Assembly (NCBI GenBank): GCA_016715905.1
Contig: JADJXI010000017.1
Location: 434,001-498,000 of the forward strand
Direction: 5' to 3'
Length of the DNA: 64,000 nt
Origin: Sphingobacteriaceae bacterium
Lineage (GTDB): Bacteria > Bacteroidota > Bacteroidia > B-17B0 > Aurantibacillaceae
Shown: positions 27,995 to 34,811 of the stretch, one piece after another
How positions within the stretch are numbered: position 1 is the first letter of the stretch
Layout of the letters: each line of letters opens with the position of its first letter
Made by a program: the position numbers and the translations under genes
Notes under the pieces: model-generated
Seen by the model: only the letters and a program-made list of their open reading frames with translations
Told to the model about the DNA's origin: nothing
The model's database searches: none

Positions 27995-28596
27995 TTTTTC
28001 TTTTTGTTCTCTCCCCAGGTTTTATATTCATCTTGTTGTTTCATCCTAAATGGAGGCACCCTGGTTAGGGGCTCACACGCTTTTAAAGACGAAAAACAAT
28101 CAGCAGGCAACTGTTGGTATAATTGTGTTCCTTTTGTTTTCCATTTTATCATTTCATCACTCACCTCTTTTACGGCCTTTGCAGGATTCCCAACAATTAT
28201 TTTTCTTTTTTCATAAACACTGTCAGCCGAAACAAAACTGAGCGCGCCAACAATACATTCATCTCCAATAATTGCATTGTCCATTATTACGCTATTCATA
28301 CCAACTAGTGCATTTTTCCCAATTGTAGCGCCGTGAACTATTGCGCCATGGCCAATGTGAGCATTTTCTTTCAACAACACAGTAGTGCCCGGGAACATAT
28401 GAATGGTACAGTTTTCTTGCACATTACATCCGTCTTCAATAATGATTTCGCCCCAATCACCACGAATAGCAGCGCCCGGACCAACATAAACTTTTTTACC
28501 AATTATTACATTGCCCGTAACTGTTGCGTTTGGGTGAATAAAAGAACTTGGGTGAATTACCGGCCTATAGCCATTAAACTCAAATACATTCGCCAT
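27991..28596 (-). CDS. gamma-carbonic-anhydrase-like hexapeptide-repeat protein (PaaY type)
   Basis: 201 residues. A left-handed beta-helix of hexapeptide repeats (~10-150) carries His residues in 'NCTIHMFPG' and 'AHIGHGAIVHGATIG', the usual zinc ligands. The C-terminal tail 'ISDEMIKWKTKGTQLYQQLP'-like segment resembles PaaY, a thioesterase linked to phenylacetate breakdown, more than YrdA. No paa gene is nearby, so the substrate is open. It is coupled by a 4-nt overlap to the TPR sensor. Confidence 0.82.
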   Translation of the reverse strand: MANVFEFNGYRPVIHPSSFIHPNATVTGNVIIGKKVYVGPGAAIRGDWGEIIIEDGCNVQENCTIHMFPGTTVLLKENAHIGHGAIVHGATIGKNALVGMNSVIMDNAIIGDECIVGALSFVSADSVYEKRKIIVGNPAKAVKEVSDEMIKWKTKGTQLYQQLPADCFSSLKACEPLTRVPPFRMKQQDEYKTWGENKKKK

Positions 28597-28692
28597 GCCT
28601 TAAAAATATGTTTTTTAGTTTGATAAATAAAGCAGATTTATAAACATAATTAGCACATAATCAACCAGATATCCAATCGTTGATTTTACTAT

Positions 28693-28724
28693 AAAACGTA
28701 GCAACGCTTTACCTTAAAACGTAG
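28693..28724 (+). repeat. direct repeat AAAACGTAG, candidate operator for the 57-residue small gene
   Basis: AAAACGTAG occurs at 28693-28701 and again at 28716-28724, 23 bp apart start to start (about two helical turns). The second copy abuts the -7 element at 28725. Two same-face repeats upstream of a promoter suggest an activator or repressor site. Confidence 0.45.
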
Positions 28725-28732
28725 TAATTTTG
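28725..28732 (+). promoter_or_regulatory. -7 element TAATTTTG for the small gene at 28752
   Basis: TAATTTTG matches TAnnTTTG exactly and ends 19 nt before the ATG. The -33 position lacks TTG and is occupied by the upstream direct repeat, which is consistent with an activator-dependent promoter. Confidence 0.5.
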
Positions 28733-28751
28733 AATTATAAAATAGAAAGAT

Positions 28752-28925
28752 ATGCAAACAACAATTCAGTTCGGAAATCCAACAACTTTGCAGGAGTGGA
28801 GTATGTTTAAAGGAAAATTAAATCAGGCCAAAAAAGAAGAAGTATCACTTATTAAAAAAAGCAGTGATGCAGAAAGTTTGATTTATCAATTAACCAAAAA
28901 AATGCAATTGGGAATTTTGAAATAA
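28752..28925 (+). CDS. small protein of 57 residues, unknown
   Basis: ATG at 28752, stop at 28923-28925. The product is a soluble, Lys/Gln-rich peptide beginning MQTTIQFGNPTTLQEW and ending KKMQLGILK, probably two helices with no membrane segment. Support for a real gene: a -7 box and repeat-flanked promoter at the right distance, plus a stop that abuts the end of the convergent gene at 28926 exactly. I recognise no family. The Gln-Phe-Gly N-terminus followed by a charged helix is compatible with a small regulator or an antitoxin-like protein, but that is speculation. Confidence 0.55.
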   Translation: MQTTIQFGNPTTLQEWSMFKGKLNQAKKEEVSLIKKSSDAESLIYQLTKKMQLGILK

Positions 28926-29891
28926 TTATTTCAGAATGTATTCAAAGCGTAGACTTTCACTTGCATAATTGTGAATGCTTTTTTGAATTAACCCGTTTTT
29001 TTGTAAAATTAAATCGGCATGTTCAACTTTAGAATTGTCGTTGGTCTCAGCAAAACGGATCACCATAAATTTTCCTTTTTTATTTTTTAAGTCCTTTATT
29101 TGCAATGCAATTTTTTCTGTATCACTATAAGAAGTATCAATTTTTATAGTGTTGGTATAGGGCAGGGGGTTTTCCATATTTTTTGAATGGTTAAGCTCCA
29201 CTACTTTTTGTTCATTTAATTCCGATTCGTTTAATGTTTGAGTTAAAATTCCATCTTTAAAACGTTCTTGTTTCATCATTTTTTCTTTTGCGTAATAAGT
29301 AATCAATTTTTCACTTTCTATCCAGCCCATCGAATTTTTGAGGCGATAAACATATATCCGTTTTACTTTATCAAAGGAACTTAGGATGGAAGAAAGCGTA
29401 TCTCCGCCATTGGGTAATATTCTGAGTACGTGGGAAAATGTTTTTTCATAATCCAGTGTGTCAAATTTCTGAATGGTAACAACTGTAAAATCTATACTTT
29501 CAATTTTTTTGCGCGAAATAATTTTTTTGGATTCGGTATATACCTCTTCTGTCTTTTCATATAGTTTTAAGGCCTTGTTCATTAATCTTCCTCGTTGAAA
29601 AGTTTGGATAGTACCTTGCACGTTGCTGCTATATTCTGTCATTACCGGTTCAACTCCTTTACTATATAAATCATAATGCAATAATTTGTATGGACAACCT
29701 GATTCGTTCAGAAAAAAATGGAAAAATAATTTTTGTGCGCTGTCTAAACCTTTGTACACCTTTACTTCCTTTACTTTGTTTTTACTTAAAATTTCCGGTT
29801 TGCTGTATTCATAGGCAATTTTACAATTCTGTGCAGAAGCAAAACCAAAGCCAATAAATAATATAAAACCGAATATTTTTAATTTATGCAT
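28926..29891 (-). CDS. exported protein of unknown function
   Basis: 321 residues with a signal peptide ('MHKLKIFGFILFIGFGFASA', cleavage before Gln). The mature part is Lys/Glu-rich with repeated beta-hairpin-like segments ('GLIQKSIHNYASESLRFEYIL' region at the C-terminus) resembling the loose repeats of lipoproteins that track text-like 'YxxK' motifs. No domain is identifiable. Its -7 element TAATTTTG ends 4 nt before the ATG. Confidence 0.6.
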   Translation of the reverse strand: MHKLKIFGFILFIGFGFASAQNCKIAYEYSKPEILSKNKVKEVKVYKGLDSAQKLFFHFFLNESGCPYKLLHYDLYSKGVEPVMTEYSSNVQGTIQTFQRGRLMNKALKLYEKTEEVYTESKKIISRKKIESIDFTVVTIQKFDTLDYEKTFSHVLRILPNGGDTLSSILSSFDKVKRIYVYRLKNSMGWIESEKLITYYAKEKMMKQERFKDGILTQTLNESELNEQKVVELNHSKNMENPLPYTNTIKIDTSYSDTEKIALQIKDLKNKKGKFMVIRFAETNDNSKVEHADLILQKNGLIQKSIHNYASESLRFEYILK

Positions 29892-29895
29892 TATT

Positions 29896-29903
29896 CAAAA
29901 TTA
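29896..29903 (-). promoter_or_regulatory. -7 element TAATTTTG, four bases before the start at 29891
   Basis: On the minus strand TAATTTTG is followed by AATA and then the ATG at 29889-29891. The transcript would be essentially leaderless. Confidence 0.5.
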
Positions 29904-29953
29904 CAAATTAATACTTCGAAAACGGCAGAATTCAGAAAGGGTTGAAATGGAAG

Positions 29954-30032
29954 AAATTTTACCGGATTCTTTACCAATGACCACTTTCATGCCAAGGTAG
30001 CGTCCCGAAAGTTTTTGGGACCAGCTGAGCTA
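29954..30032 (-). pseudogene. decayed tRNA-Ala fragment with palindrome at the outer end of the GIY-YIG array
   Basis: Reading the minus strand: the D-arm piece TAGCTCAGCTGG (30032-30021), the palindrome TCCCAAAAACTTTCGGGA with one mismatch (30020-30003), then CGCTACC and a degraded anticodon/T-arm segment (30002-29954). The 29 nt next to the palindrome match the inner copy at about 24 positions. Beyond that similarity fades, with an indel. It cannot fold as a tRNA. This is the older end of the duplicated unit. Confidence 0.7.
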
Positions 30033-30278
30033 CTAAGAAGATTGAATTAAGAACTCCATGTATTTTTTACTTTTTTTTCTTTTGATTTGAGACTCTCTTT
30101 TAATGGCCTCAGCTCTTGTCTGAAAGGATTCAGAGTAAACTAATTGCCAATCATCACTGCTTGAAGTGTAAGTTGAAATACCTTTTTTATGAGAGCGTAA
30201 CCGGGTATGCAAGTTGTCAGTCTGCCCGGTGTAATATTTATTTAATTTTTTAGAATACAGTATATATACAAAAAACAT
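30033..30278 (-). CDS. GIY-YIG nuclease family protein, copy 1
   Basis: 81 residues, a minimal single-domain GIY-YIG nuclease (UPF0213/YhbQ-like size). Motifs: 'FVYILYS' as the GIY strand, 'YYTGQT' as the YIG strand (Thr replaces Ile), catalytic-region Arg in 'HTRLRSHKK', and Glu in 'AIKRESQIK'. No DNA-binding domain is attached. The ATG lies 7 nt after the terminator stem following the inner tRNA fragment, leaving no room for its own classical promoter. The stop TAG immediately precedes the D-arm piece TAGCTCAGCTGG. It differs from copy 2 at Arg28, Gln53 and Met74. Confidence 0.88.
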   Translation of the reverse strand: MFFVYILYSKKLNKYYTGQTDNLHTRLRSHKKGISTYTSSSDDWQLVYSESFQTRAEAIKRESQIKRKKSKKYMEFLIQSS

Positions 30279-30285
30279 TAAATGA

Positions 30286-30311
30286 AAAATCCCTGAATAA
30301 TCCGGGATTTT
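30286..30311 (-). terminator. intrinsic terminator between the tRNA fragment and GIY-YIG copy 1
   Basis: On the minus strand AAAATCCC and GGGATTTT form an 8-bp stem with a 10-nt loop, with a T-rich 3' arm running into TTTTC. It is the duplicate of the terminator at 30645-30670. Confidence 0.7.
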
Positions 30312-30312
30312 G

Positions 30313-30391
30313 TGGAGAATATCGGAGTCGAACCGATGACCTCTACCATGCCATGGTAGCGTCCCGAAAGTTTTCGGGACCAGCTGAGCTA
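30313..30391 (-). pseudogene. chimeric tRNA-Ala fragment interrupted by an 18-nt palindrome
   Basis: Minus strand: D-arm piece TAGCTCAGCTGG (30391-30380), the perfect palindrome TCCCGAAAACTTTCGGGA (30379-30362), then 49 nt identical to the anticodon arm, variable region, T arm and 3' acceptor of tRNA-Ala(GGC) (30361-30313). The 5' acceptor strand is replaced by the end of the nuclease gene, and CTAGAG of the D arm is replaced by the palindrome. It cannot make a functional tRNA. Confidence 0.85.
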
Positions 30392-30637
30392 CTAAGAAGA
30401 TTGAATTAAGAATTCAATGTATTTTTTACTTTTTTTTCTTTTGATTTGAGACTCTCTTTTAATGGCCTCAGCTCTTGTATGAAAGGATTCAGAGTAAACT
30501 AATTGCCAATCATCACTGCTTGAAGTGTAAGTTGAAATACCTTTTTTATGAGAGAGTAACCGGGTATGCAAGTTGTCAGTCTGCCCGGTGTAATATTTAT
30601 TTAATTTTTTAGAATACAGTATATATACAAAAAACAT
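30392..30637 (-). CDS. GIY-YIG nuclease family protein, copy 2
   Basis: 81 residues from the ATG at 30635-30637, nearly identical to copy 1 (Leu28, His53, Ile74 here). The frame stays open further upstream through the tRNA gene, but that extension is only translated tRNA sequence ('GGLAQLARAL...'), so the start is MFFVYILYSKK. Copy 2 lies directly downstream of the intact tRNA-Ala and its terminator on the same strand, so its expression probably depends on read-through from the tRNA promoter. Small GIY-YIG proteins are common in Bacteroidota, with no settled function. Confidence 0.88.
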   Translation of the reverse strand: MFFVYILYSKKLNKYYTGQTDNLHTRLLSHKKGISTYTSSSDDWQLVYSESFHTRAEAIKRESQIKRKKSKKYIEFLIQSS

Positions 30638-30644
30638 TAAATGA

Positions 30645-30670
30645 AAAATCCCTGAATAATACGGGATTTT
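30645..30670 (-). terminator. intrinsic terminator of tRNA-Ala
   Basis: Minus strand: AAAATCCC, 10-nt loop, GGGATTTT, then TTC. The hairpin begins one base after the tRNA 3' end and ends 7 nt before the GIY-YIG ATG. Confidence 0.8.
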
Positions 30671-30671
30671 G

Positions 30672-30747
<76 letters not shown>

Positions 30748-30758
30748 TTTTGAGTAGG

Positions 30759-30787
30759 CAAATGTAGAACTTTTTTTGAATTAACAA
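30759..30787 (-). promoter_or_regulatory. promoter of tRNA-Ala (TTG-N18-TACATTTG)
   Basis: On the minus strand TTG (30787-30785), an 18-nt spacer and TACATTTG (30766-30759) match the Bacteroidota -33/-7 consensus fully. The tRNA 5' end is 13 nt downstream. Confidence 0.82.
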
Positions 30788-30829
30788 TAATAAGCTCTCA
30801 GAATATACATAATCAATGAAAGGCCCGAA

Positions 30830-30861
30830 TTGCACGCTAGTGATAAATAAGCTTAAATTTG
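30830..30861 (+). promoter_or_regulatory. promoter of the DUF3108 gene (TTG-N21-TAAATTTG)
   Basis: TTG at 30830-30832 and TAAATTTG at 30854-30861 are separated by 21 nt, within the accepted 17-23 range. The start codon at 30902 is 40 nt downstream, so this transcript has a normal leader. Confidence 0.7.
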
Positions 30862-30901
30862 AGTTTGAACAAGGAGCTAAAAAAAAAGTAGAAAAGTACA
30901 G

Positions 30902-31750
30902 GTGAAATTATTTCAAATATATGATGGATTTAGCATAGAAAAACTTCAGAATCGAATTTCTAAATCCTTAGTAATATTATCTTTTATAGTCAGTTATTTT
31001 GCCAATACGTATATAGTTAAAGCGCAACCTAGTTGTGAAATAAAAAACAGACAAATAAAACCGGGCGAAACTTTGGTTTACGAGGTGTTTTATCACTGGG
31101 GATTAATTTGGATGAATGCCGGATTATCCACTTTTGAAATGAAACGCGACAAATTGGGAGGTAAAGATTGTTTCCATATTATTGGTGAAGGGGCAACCTA
31201 CAAGAATTACGATGTGTTTTACCGGGTACGGGATCGTTTCGACAGCTGGATAGATACGGTAAGCTTCAAACCTTACCGATATATTCGCAACACATACGAA
31301 GGCGGAACAAAAGTATACAACGATACTTATTTTAATTACAAAAAAAATGAAGCTACCTGTTTTAAAATTGATAAAAAAGTTAAAGTAGAAAAAGACACCG
31401 TTAAGATTTTACCCTGCACCTTTGATGTATTAACCATGATTTATTATGCACGAACTATTGATTACAGTCATTGCATGAAGGGAGAAAAAATACCCATCAC
31501 ATTATATTTAGACGGTGAAATACATGACTCACTTTTTATTCGTTATTTGGGCAAAGAAAAGATTAAAACTGCACTGGGCGAAAAACAATGCATATTATTT
31601 AGCCCCCTGTTAATTAAGGGAACGATTTTTTCGGGAGGGGAAGGAATGAAAGTTTGGGTGACTGATGATGATAAAAAAATACCATTACTCATTAAAACTC
31701 CAATTGTGATTGGTGAAGTTCAGGTGAAAATAAAAACGATAAAAGATTAA
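30902..31750 (+). CDS. DUF3108 domain-containing exported protein
   Basis: 282 residues, matching the Bacteroidota DUF3108 pattern: 'PGETLVYEVFYHWGLIWMNAGLSTF' at the start of the domain, then 'YRVRDRFDSWID', 'LPCTFDVLTMIYYAR' and 'KVWVTDDDKKIPLLI'. DUF3108 proteins are periplasmic or outer-membrane-associated proteins of unknown function. The GTG at 30902 places about 19 residues before the hydrophobic signal segment ('LVILSFIVSYFANTYIVKA'). No ATG is in frame nearby, so the exact start is uncertain. Its 3' end overlaps the convergent gene by 4 nt. Confidence 0.8.
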   Translation: MKLFQIYDGFSIEKLQNRISKSLVILSFIVSYFANTYIVKAQPSCEIKNRQIKPGETLVYEVFYHWGLIWMNAGLSTFEMKRDKLGGKDCFHIIGEGATYKNYDVFYRVRDRFDSWIDTVSFKPYRYIRNTYEGGTKVYNDTYFNYKKNEATCFKIDKKVKVEKDTVKILPCTFDVLTMIYYARTIDYSHCMKGEKIPITLYLDGEIHDSLFIRYLGKEKIKTALGEKQCILFSPLLIKGTIFSGGEGMKVWVTDDDKKIPLLIKTPIVIGEVQVKIKTIKD

Positions 31751-32415
31751 TCAAATTTTTTCAATTTCTTTTTCAATTCTTCAGTTACTTTTTTCTGCGC
31801 CTCAATTTCAGCTTTTTTCTTTACTTGATCTTCTTCGTTCTTTTTAATACCGTCTTCGGCTTTTTTAATTTTTTCTTTATAATTCTCAATATCATCTTTC
31901 AAGTTTTTATTTTCCTTTTCTAAATCCTTTTGATTGTCTTCCAGCTTATGTTCACTTTTTTCAGCCATTTTAACGGCAGCTTCAATAGGCTCTAAAGTCA
32001 TTTTTAAACAAAACTCTTTAATTACTTTTTCAAAGTATTTAAATTTATCCTTGTCCTTATTAGAACTTAAGTAAATGCCACCTAAATCTACAGCAACTGA
32101 AACTAATATACTTTTTTCCTTTTCGTTTTCTTCAAACGACGCATAAACATCTACCGGATTATTGCCCCAGTCTTTCACTACTATATTATCCCCAAAAATT
32201 TCGCTGCTGTGATCTTTTACCTTTTCATGTTTGTAATCCTTCATTATTTTTTTCCACTCATGCATCACGTCGTCTAACTTATTTTCATAAATCATACATT
32301 TCAATGCGTTTTGTGAGCCAACACTGAATTTGGAACTGCCCTCGTTAACTTTGATAGACTGCGATTGCATTTTTAGGACCAAAAGCCCAAATACTATAAA
32401 TAAAATATTCTTCAT
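31747..32415 (-). CDS. exported protein with C-terminal Lys/Glu coiled coil
   Basis: 222 residues. A signal peptide ('MKNILFIVFGLLVLKMQSQ') is followed by a globular part (~20-140) and then a long highly charged helix (~145-222) in heptad-like register ('LEKENKNLKDDIENYKEKI'). It is predicted to be periplasmic, with the coiled coil perhaps mediating oligomerisation. No family recognised. It is 5 nt downstream of the PspC-type gene on the same strand. Confidence 0.6.
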   Translation of the reverse strand: MKNILFIVFGLLVLKMQSQSIKVNEGSSKFSVGSQNALKCMIYENKLDDVMHEWKKIMKDYKHEKVKDHSSEIFGDNIVVKDWGNNPVDVYASFEENEKEKSILVSVAVDLGGIYLSSNKDKDKFKYFEKVIKEFCLKMTLEPIEAAVKMAEKSEHKLEDNQKDLEKENKNLKDDIENYKEKIKKAEDGIKKNEEDQVKKKAEIEAQKKVTEELKKKLKKFD

Positions 32416-32420
32416 ACAAT

Positions 32421-32657
32421 TTACTCAATGTCCCAAACACTAGGACGTTTCTTTTTATAAAACGGCTTAAAATAATTTTTATGTTCTAATATAAAAGCCA
32501 TAACAAAATAAATAATAACCGGACTCCCAAATGTAAAAAATGACAGATAAATAAAATACATTCTCACCGTGGTGCTCTTTATCCCAAGTTTTTTTCCCCA
32601 CCATGCACAAACACCAAAGGCTTGCTGTTCAAACCAGCGAACAATTTTATCAATCAT
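32421..32657 (-). CDS. PspC domain protein, small membrane stress protein
   Basis: About 78 residues from the ATG at 32655-32657. An in-frame TTG two codons upstream overlaps the -7 box, so the ATG is preferred. The PspC-like pattern is visible: an amphipathic N-terminus 'FGVCAWWGKKLGIKSTTVRMYFIY', then one long membrane segment and a basic tail. PspC proteins sense envelope stress in proteobacteria. In Bacteroidota they occur alone, as here, without PspA. Confidence 0.82.
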   Translation of the reverse strand: MIDKIVRWFEQQAFGVCAWWGKKLGIKSTTVRMYFIYLSFFTFGSPVIIYFVMAFILEHKNYFKPFYKKKRPSVWDIE

Positions 32658-32660
32658 ATA

Positions 32661-32668
32661 CAAATATA
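32661..32668 (-). promoter_or_regulatory. -7 element TATATTTG, three bases before the pspC-type start
   Basis: Minus strand TATATTTG, then TAT, then ATG at 32657. This is the tightest -7-to-start spacing in the window and implies a leaderless mRNA. Confidence 0.5.
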
Positions 32669-32685
32669 ATAAAATATTGGAATTT

Positions 32686-33909
32686 TTAATGGTAAACTAT
32701 TGTCTCTTCCTTCAAAATGGAGTTACCAATCTTACATTGCATGCACTTTTTTTTGGAACATAAATGATCATAAAGAAATAGCATAGCCTGACTATCCGCC
32801 GCACTTTGTCCGGACAAAAAAGTGAAAAATTTTGTTTTGTGATTTTGCTCAAATCGGCAACTTTTTATTAATTGTATTAACTGATCATAAGTCAAATCTT
32901 TGTTTCCGGTTGAAAATTTAAAATACAAAAAAGGAATGATGCTGTTTATAATAAGATTTTCAATAAAATCTTTACTGAGTTTTAATTCTTGCGTGCCTAA
33001 ACACGCTGTAATTTTTTCTATGGAGTTTAGGTTTTGGGGATTAAAAAATAATTCTTCTTGTAGATGTATTAAAACCGCCAATTGATGCAACTTTATTAAA
33101 GGAGAATTACCAGGACGAAACCTCGCAGTTTTTAAAATGCCGGGTTGAAGTGAATTCAATTGGTGTTTATGTTTCAAATGAAAAAATTCTTTTTCTAATA
33201 TTTTTCTTTCCTTTTCATCTTTCATGTTCGGCAATAGACCTGCCACCCCAAACAAAAGCGATTTAATTTTTACAAAGTCTGTCCTATACCTTAACATTAG
33301 TTTTAACGGGAGAATATCGGCAATCATTTCAAAAGGTAAATCATTAATTCTGCAACCGAAGTTTTTAACCAGTAAAATATAAAATGTTTCTGCCGTATTT
33401 TTCCCTGTTCTTAAAAAAATACGATTTGTTTCTTTTAATTTCTCTTCAAATCTTGTGCTTAATAATTCATTTAAAAATATTTTCGATTCCGTTTCTGAAA
33501 TATTGGGCTGAAAATTCCTACAGGCTAGTCCCCGATTTTGATTTGTGTTTTGCGCAATATCCGGCAAATATTTTTTTATTTCAAGTACTTCCACTTGATT
33601 TTGGGTATTCTGTTGAATTTCGCCGTTGCAATGATAAACTACATGTAAAATTAATTTGTCATAACTAGGGTCATCATCATGCCCATGATACAACCAATCT
33701 TTACTGTTCACATGAATTTCAATATTCCCGACCAGGGTTATACCATCTACTTGTATTTTTGCATTAAAAAAATCGGGCCCGGAGTCCTTATTTCGCACAC
33801 CCGGATTAAGTATCCGAATTTCTTTATTATTCACCGAATAGTATGTTCCCGGTTTTAATAATCCTAGCTCCCAAATATTTTGTAATTTTTCTTCATCAAT
33901 TTCACGCAT
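32686..33909 (-). CDS. DUF2851 family protein
   Basis: 407 residues, close to the usual DUF2851 length. Typical segments are 'LQNIWELGLLKPGTYYSVN', 'NPGVRNKDSGPDFFNAKIQVDG', 'GNIEIHVNSKDWLYHGHDDDPSYDKLILHVVYH' (split here for brevity) and 'ACRNFQPN', with a C-terminal 'CSKKKCMQCKIGNSIL' cysteine cluster. The family is largely restricted to Bacteroidota and has no assigned function. The 'HVNSxDW' and 'HxxDxxY' residues suggest a nuclease-like or metal-binding core, which is inference. It overlaps the YdcF gene by 8 nt. Confidence 0.85.
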   Translation of the reverse strand: MREIDEEKLQNIWELGLLKPGTYYSVNNKEIRILNPGVRNKDSGPDFFNAKIQVDGITLVGNIEIHVNSKDWLYHGHDDDPSYDKLILHVVYHCNGEIQQNTQNQVEVLEIKKYLPDIAQNTNQNRGLACRNFQPNISETESKIFLNELLSTRFEEKLKETNRIFLRTGKNTAETFYILLVKNFGCRINDLPFEMIADILPLKLMLRYRTDFVKIKSLLFGVAGLLPNMKDEKERKILEKEFFHLKHKHQLNSLQPGILKTARFRPGNSPLIKLHQLAVLIHLQEELFFNPQNLNSIEKITACLGTQELKLSKDFIENLIINSIIPFLYFKFSTGNKDLTYDQLIQLIKSCRFEQNHKTKFFTFLSGQSAADSQAMLFLYDHLCSKKKCMQCKIGNSILKEETIVYH

Positions 33910-34669
33910 ATCCTTTCATTTTATAAACTACATATCCTACCCATTCATGTATTAAATAATTTAAGCTAAATAAAGCATCGGCATTAGGTATAAATAAATG
34001 ATCAAAGGTGTACCGCCTTATCCCACTGTTTTTATTAGTAATATAAGGTATAATATTTTTGTAACCTGCTTTTTTAAAGACCGCCAAGGAACGTGGCATG
34101 TGATAGGCGGAGGTTACCAATAAATAAGTACCGTCAATTTGTAAACTATCTATTAATTTTTTGGTAAACACCGCATTTTCATACGTGTTTTTACTTTGAT
34201 ATTCTATCACTAATGCCGAATCCGGAAAACGAATGCGTTTTAAATAATTTCTCACATAAAGGGCTTCTTTGTTTTCCGGAAACTCTATGCTTCCTGATCC
34301 TCCTGTAAAAATAATTCGCTTTATTCTTCCGTTGTAATAATAAGGGAGTATCTGCAATAAACGATCAGCACTTTCTCCAAAATTTATTTTTTGCAATCTT
34401 TTATCAATGGAGCCAATTCCGCCTAGCACAATGGCCCCGTCGTATTTTTTTTTTTGTAAATCATAATCTTCTGTTACCGGTTCCCAGGCTCTGAATAATT
34501 CATCCACTAAAAAAGAATTACTGCACAAATAGAGAATTAATAAAGAAGCTAAAATTAATTTGGGTTTTCTGCTTGTAATTTTTGTTTTAAAGGAATACAG
34601 CAATAGTAAAATAACCCAGGTTAACGGGGAAATTAAAAAGGCCAGTATTTTAGAAACATAGAAGAACAT
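33902..34669 (-). CDS. YdcF/ElyC/SanA family membrane protein
   Basis: About 255 residues from the ATG at 34667-34669. A TTG three codons upstream falls inside the -7 box. Two N-terminal membrane segments are followed by the DUF218 domain: 'AIVLGG', 'SADRLLQ', 'IIFTGGSGS', 'ESKNTYENA'-like ('YQSKNTYENAVFTK') and 'YLLVTSAYHMPRSLAVFKKAG'. E. coli members (ElyC, SanA) affect envelope integrity and lipid-carrier use. The biochemical activity is unknown. Confidence 0.85.
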   Translation of the reverse strand: MFFYVSKILAFLISPLTWVILLLLYSFKTKITSRKPKLILASLLILYLCSNSFLVDELFRAWEPVTEDYDLQKKKYDGAIVLGGIGSIDKRLQKINFGESADRLLQILPYYYNGRIKRIIFTGGSGSIEFPENKEALYVRNYLKRIRFPDSALVIEYQSKNTYENAVFTKKLIDSLQIDGTYLLVTSAYHMPRSLAVFKKAGYKNIIPYITNKNSGIRRYTFDHLFIPNADALFSLNYLIHEWVGYVVYKMKGYA

Positions 34670-34675
34670 GAAACC

Positions 34676-34683
34676 CAAAGTTA
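34676..34683 (-). promoter_or_regulatory. -7 element TAACTTTG before the YdcF gene
   Basis: TAACTTTG on the minus strand ends 6 nt before the ATG at 34669. No TTG is found at the -33 spacing. Confidence 0.45.
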
Positions 34684-34811
34684 TAATTTTTACTTTAGCT
34701 TGAGGTAGCGGCCAATTTATTTTACTTCATTATTGCTCCAGAAATTTGAATTTCTACTCCAAAAAACAAGGTTAATTAGCTATATTTAAGCGTTAAATTG
34801 AACTAGATTTT

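Noticed and set aside
28004..28623. Several plus-strand frames opposite the hexapeptide-repeat gene
   Set aside because: They overlap a convincing gene on the other strand, carry no start context and no recognisable protein pattern.
30033..30637. GIY-YIG genes as restriction enzymes
   Set aside because: No methyltransferase or specificity gene is present, and the proteins are single 81-residue domains.
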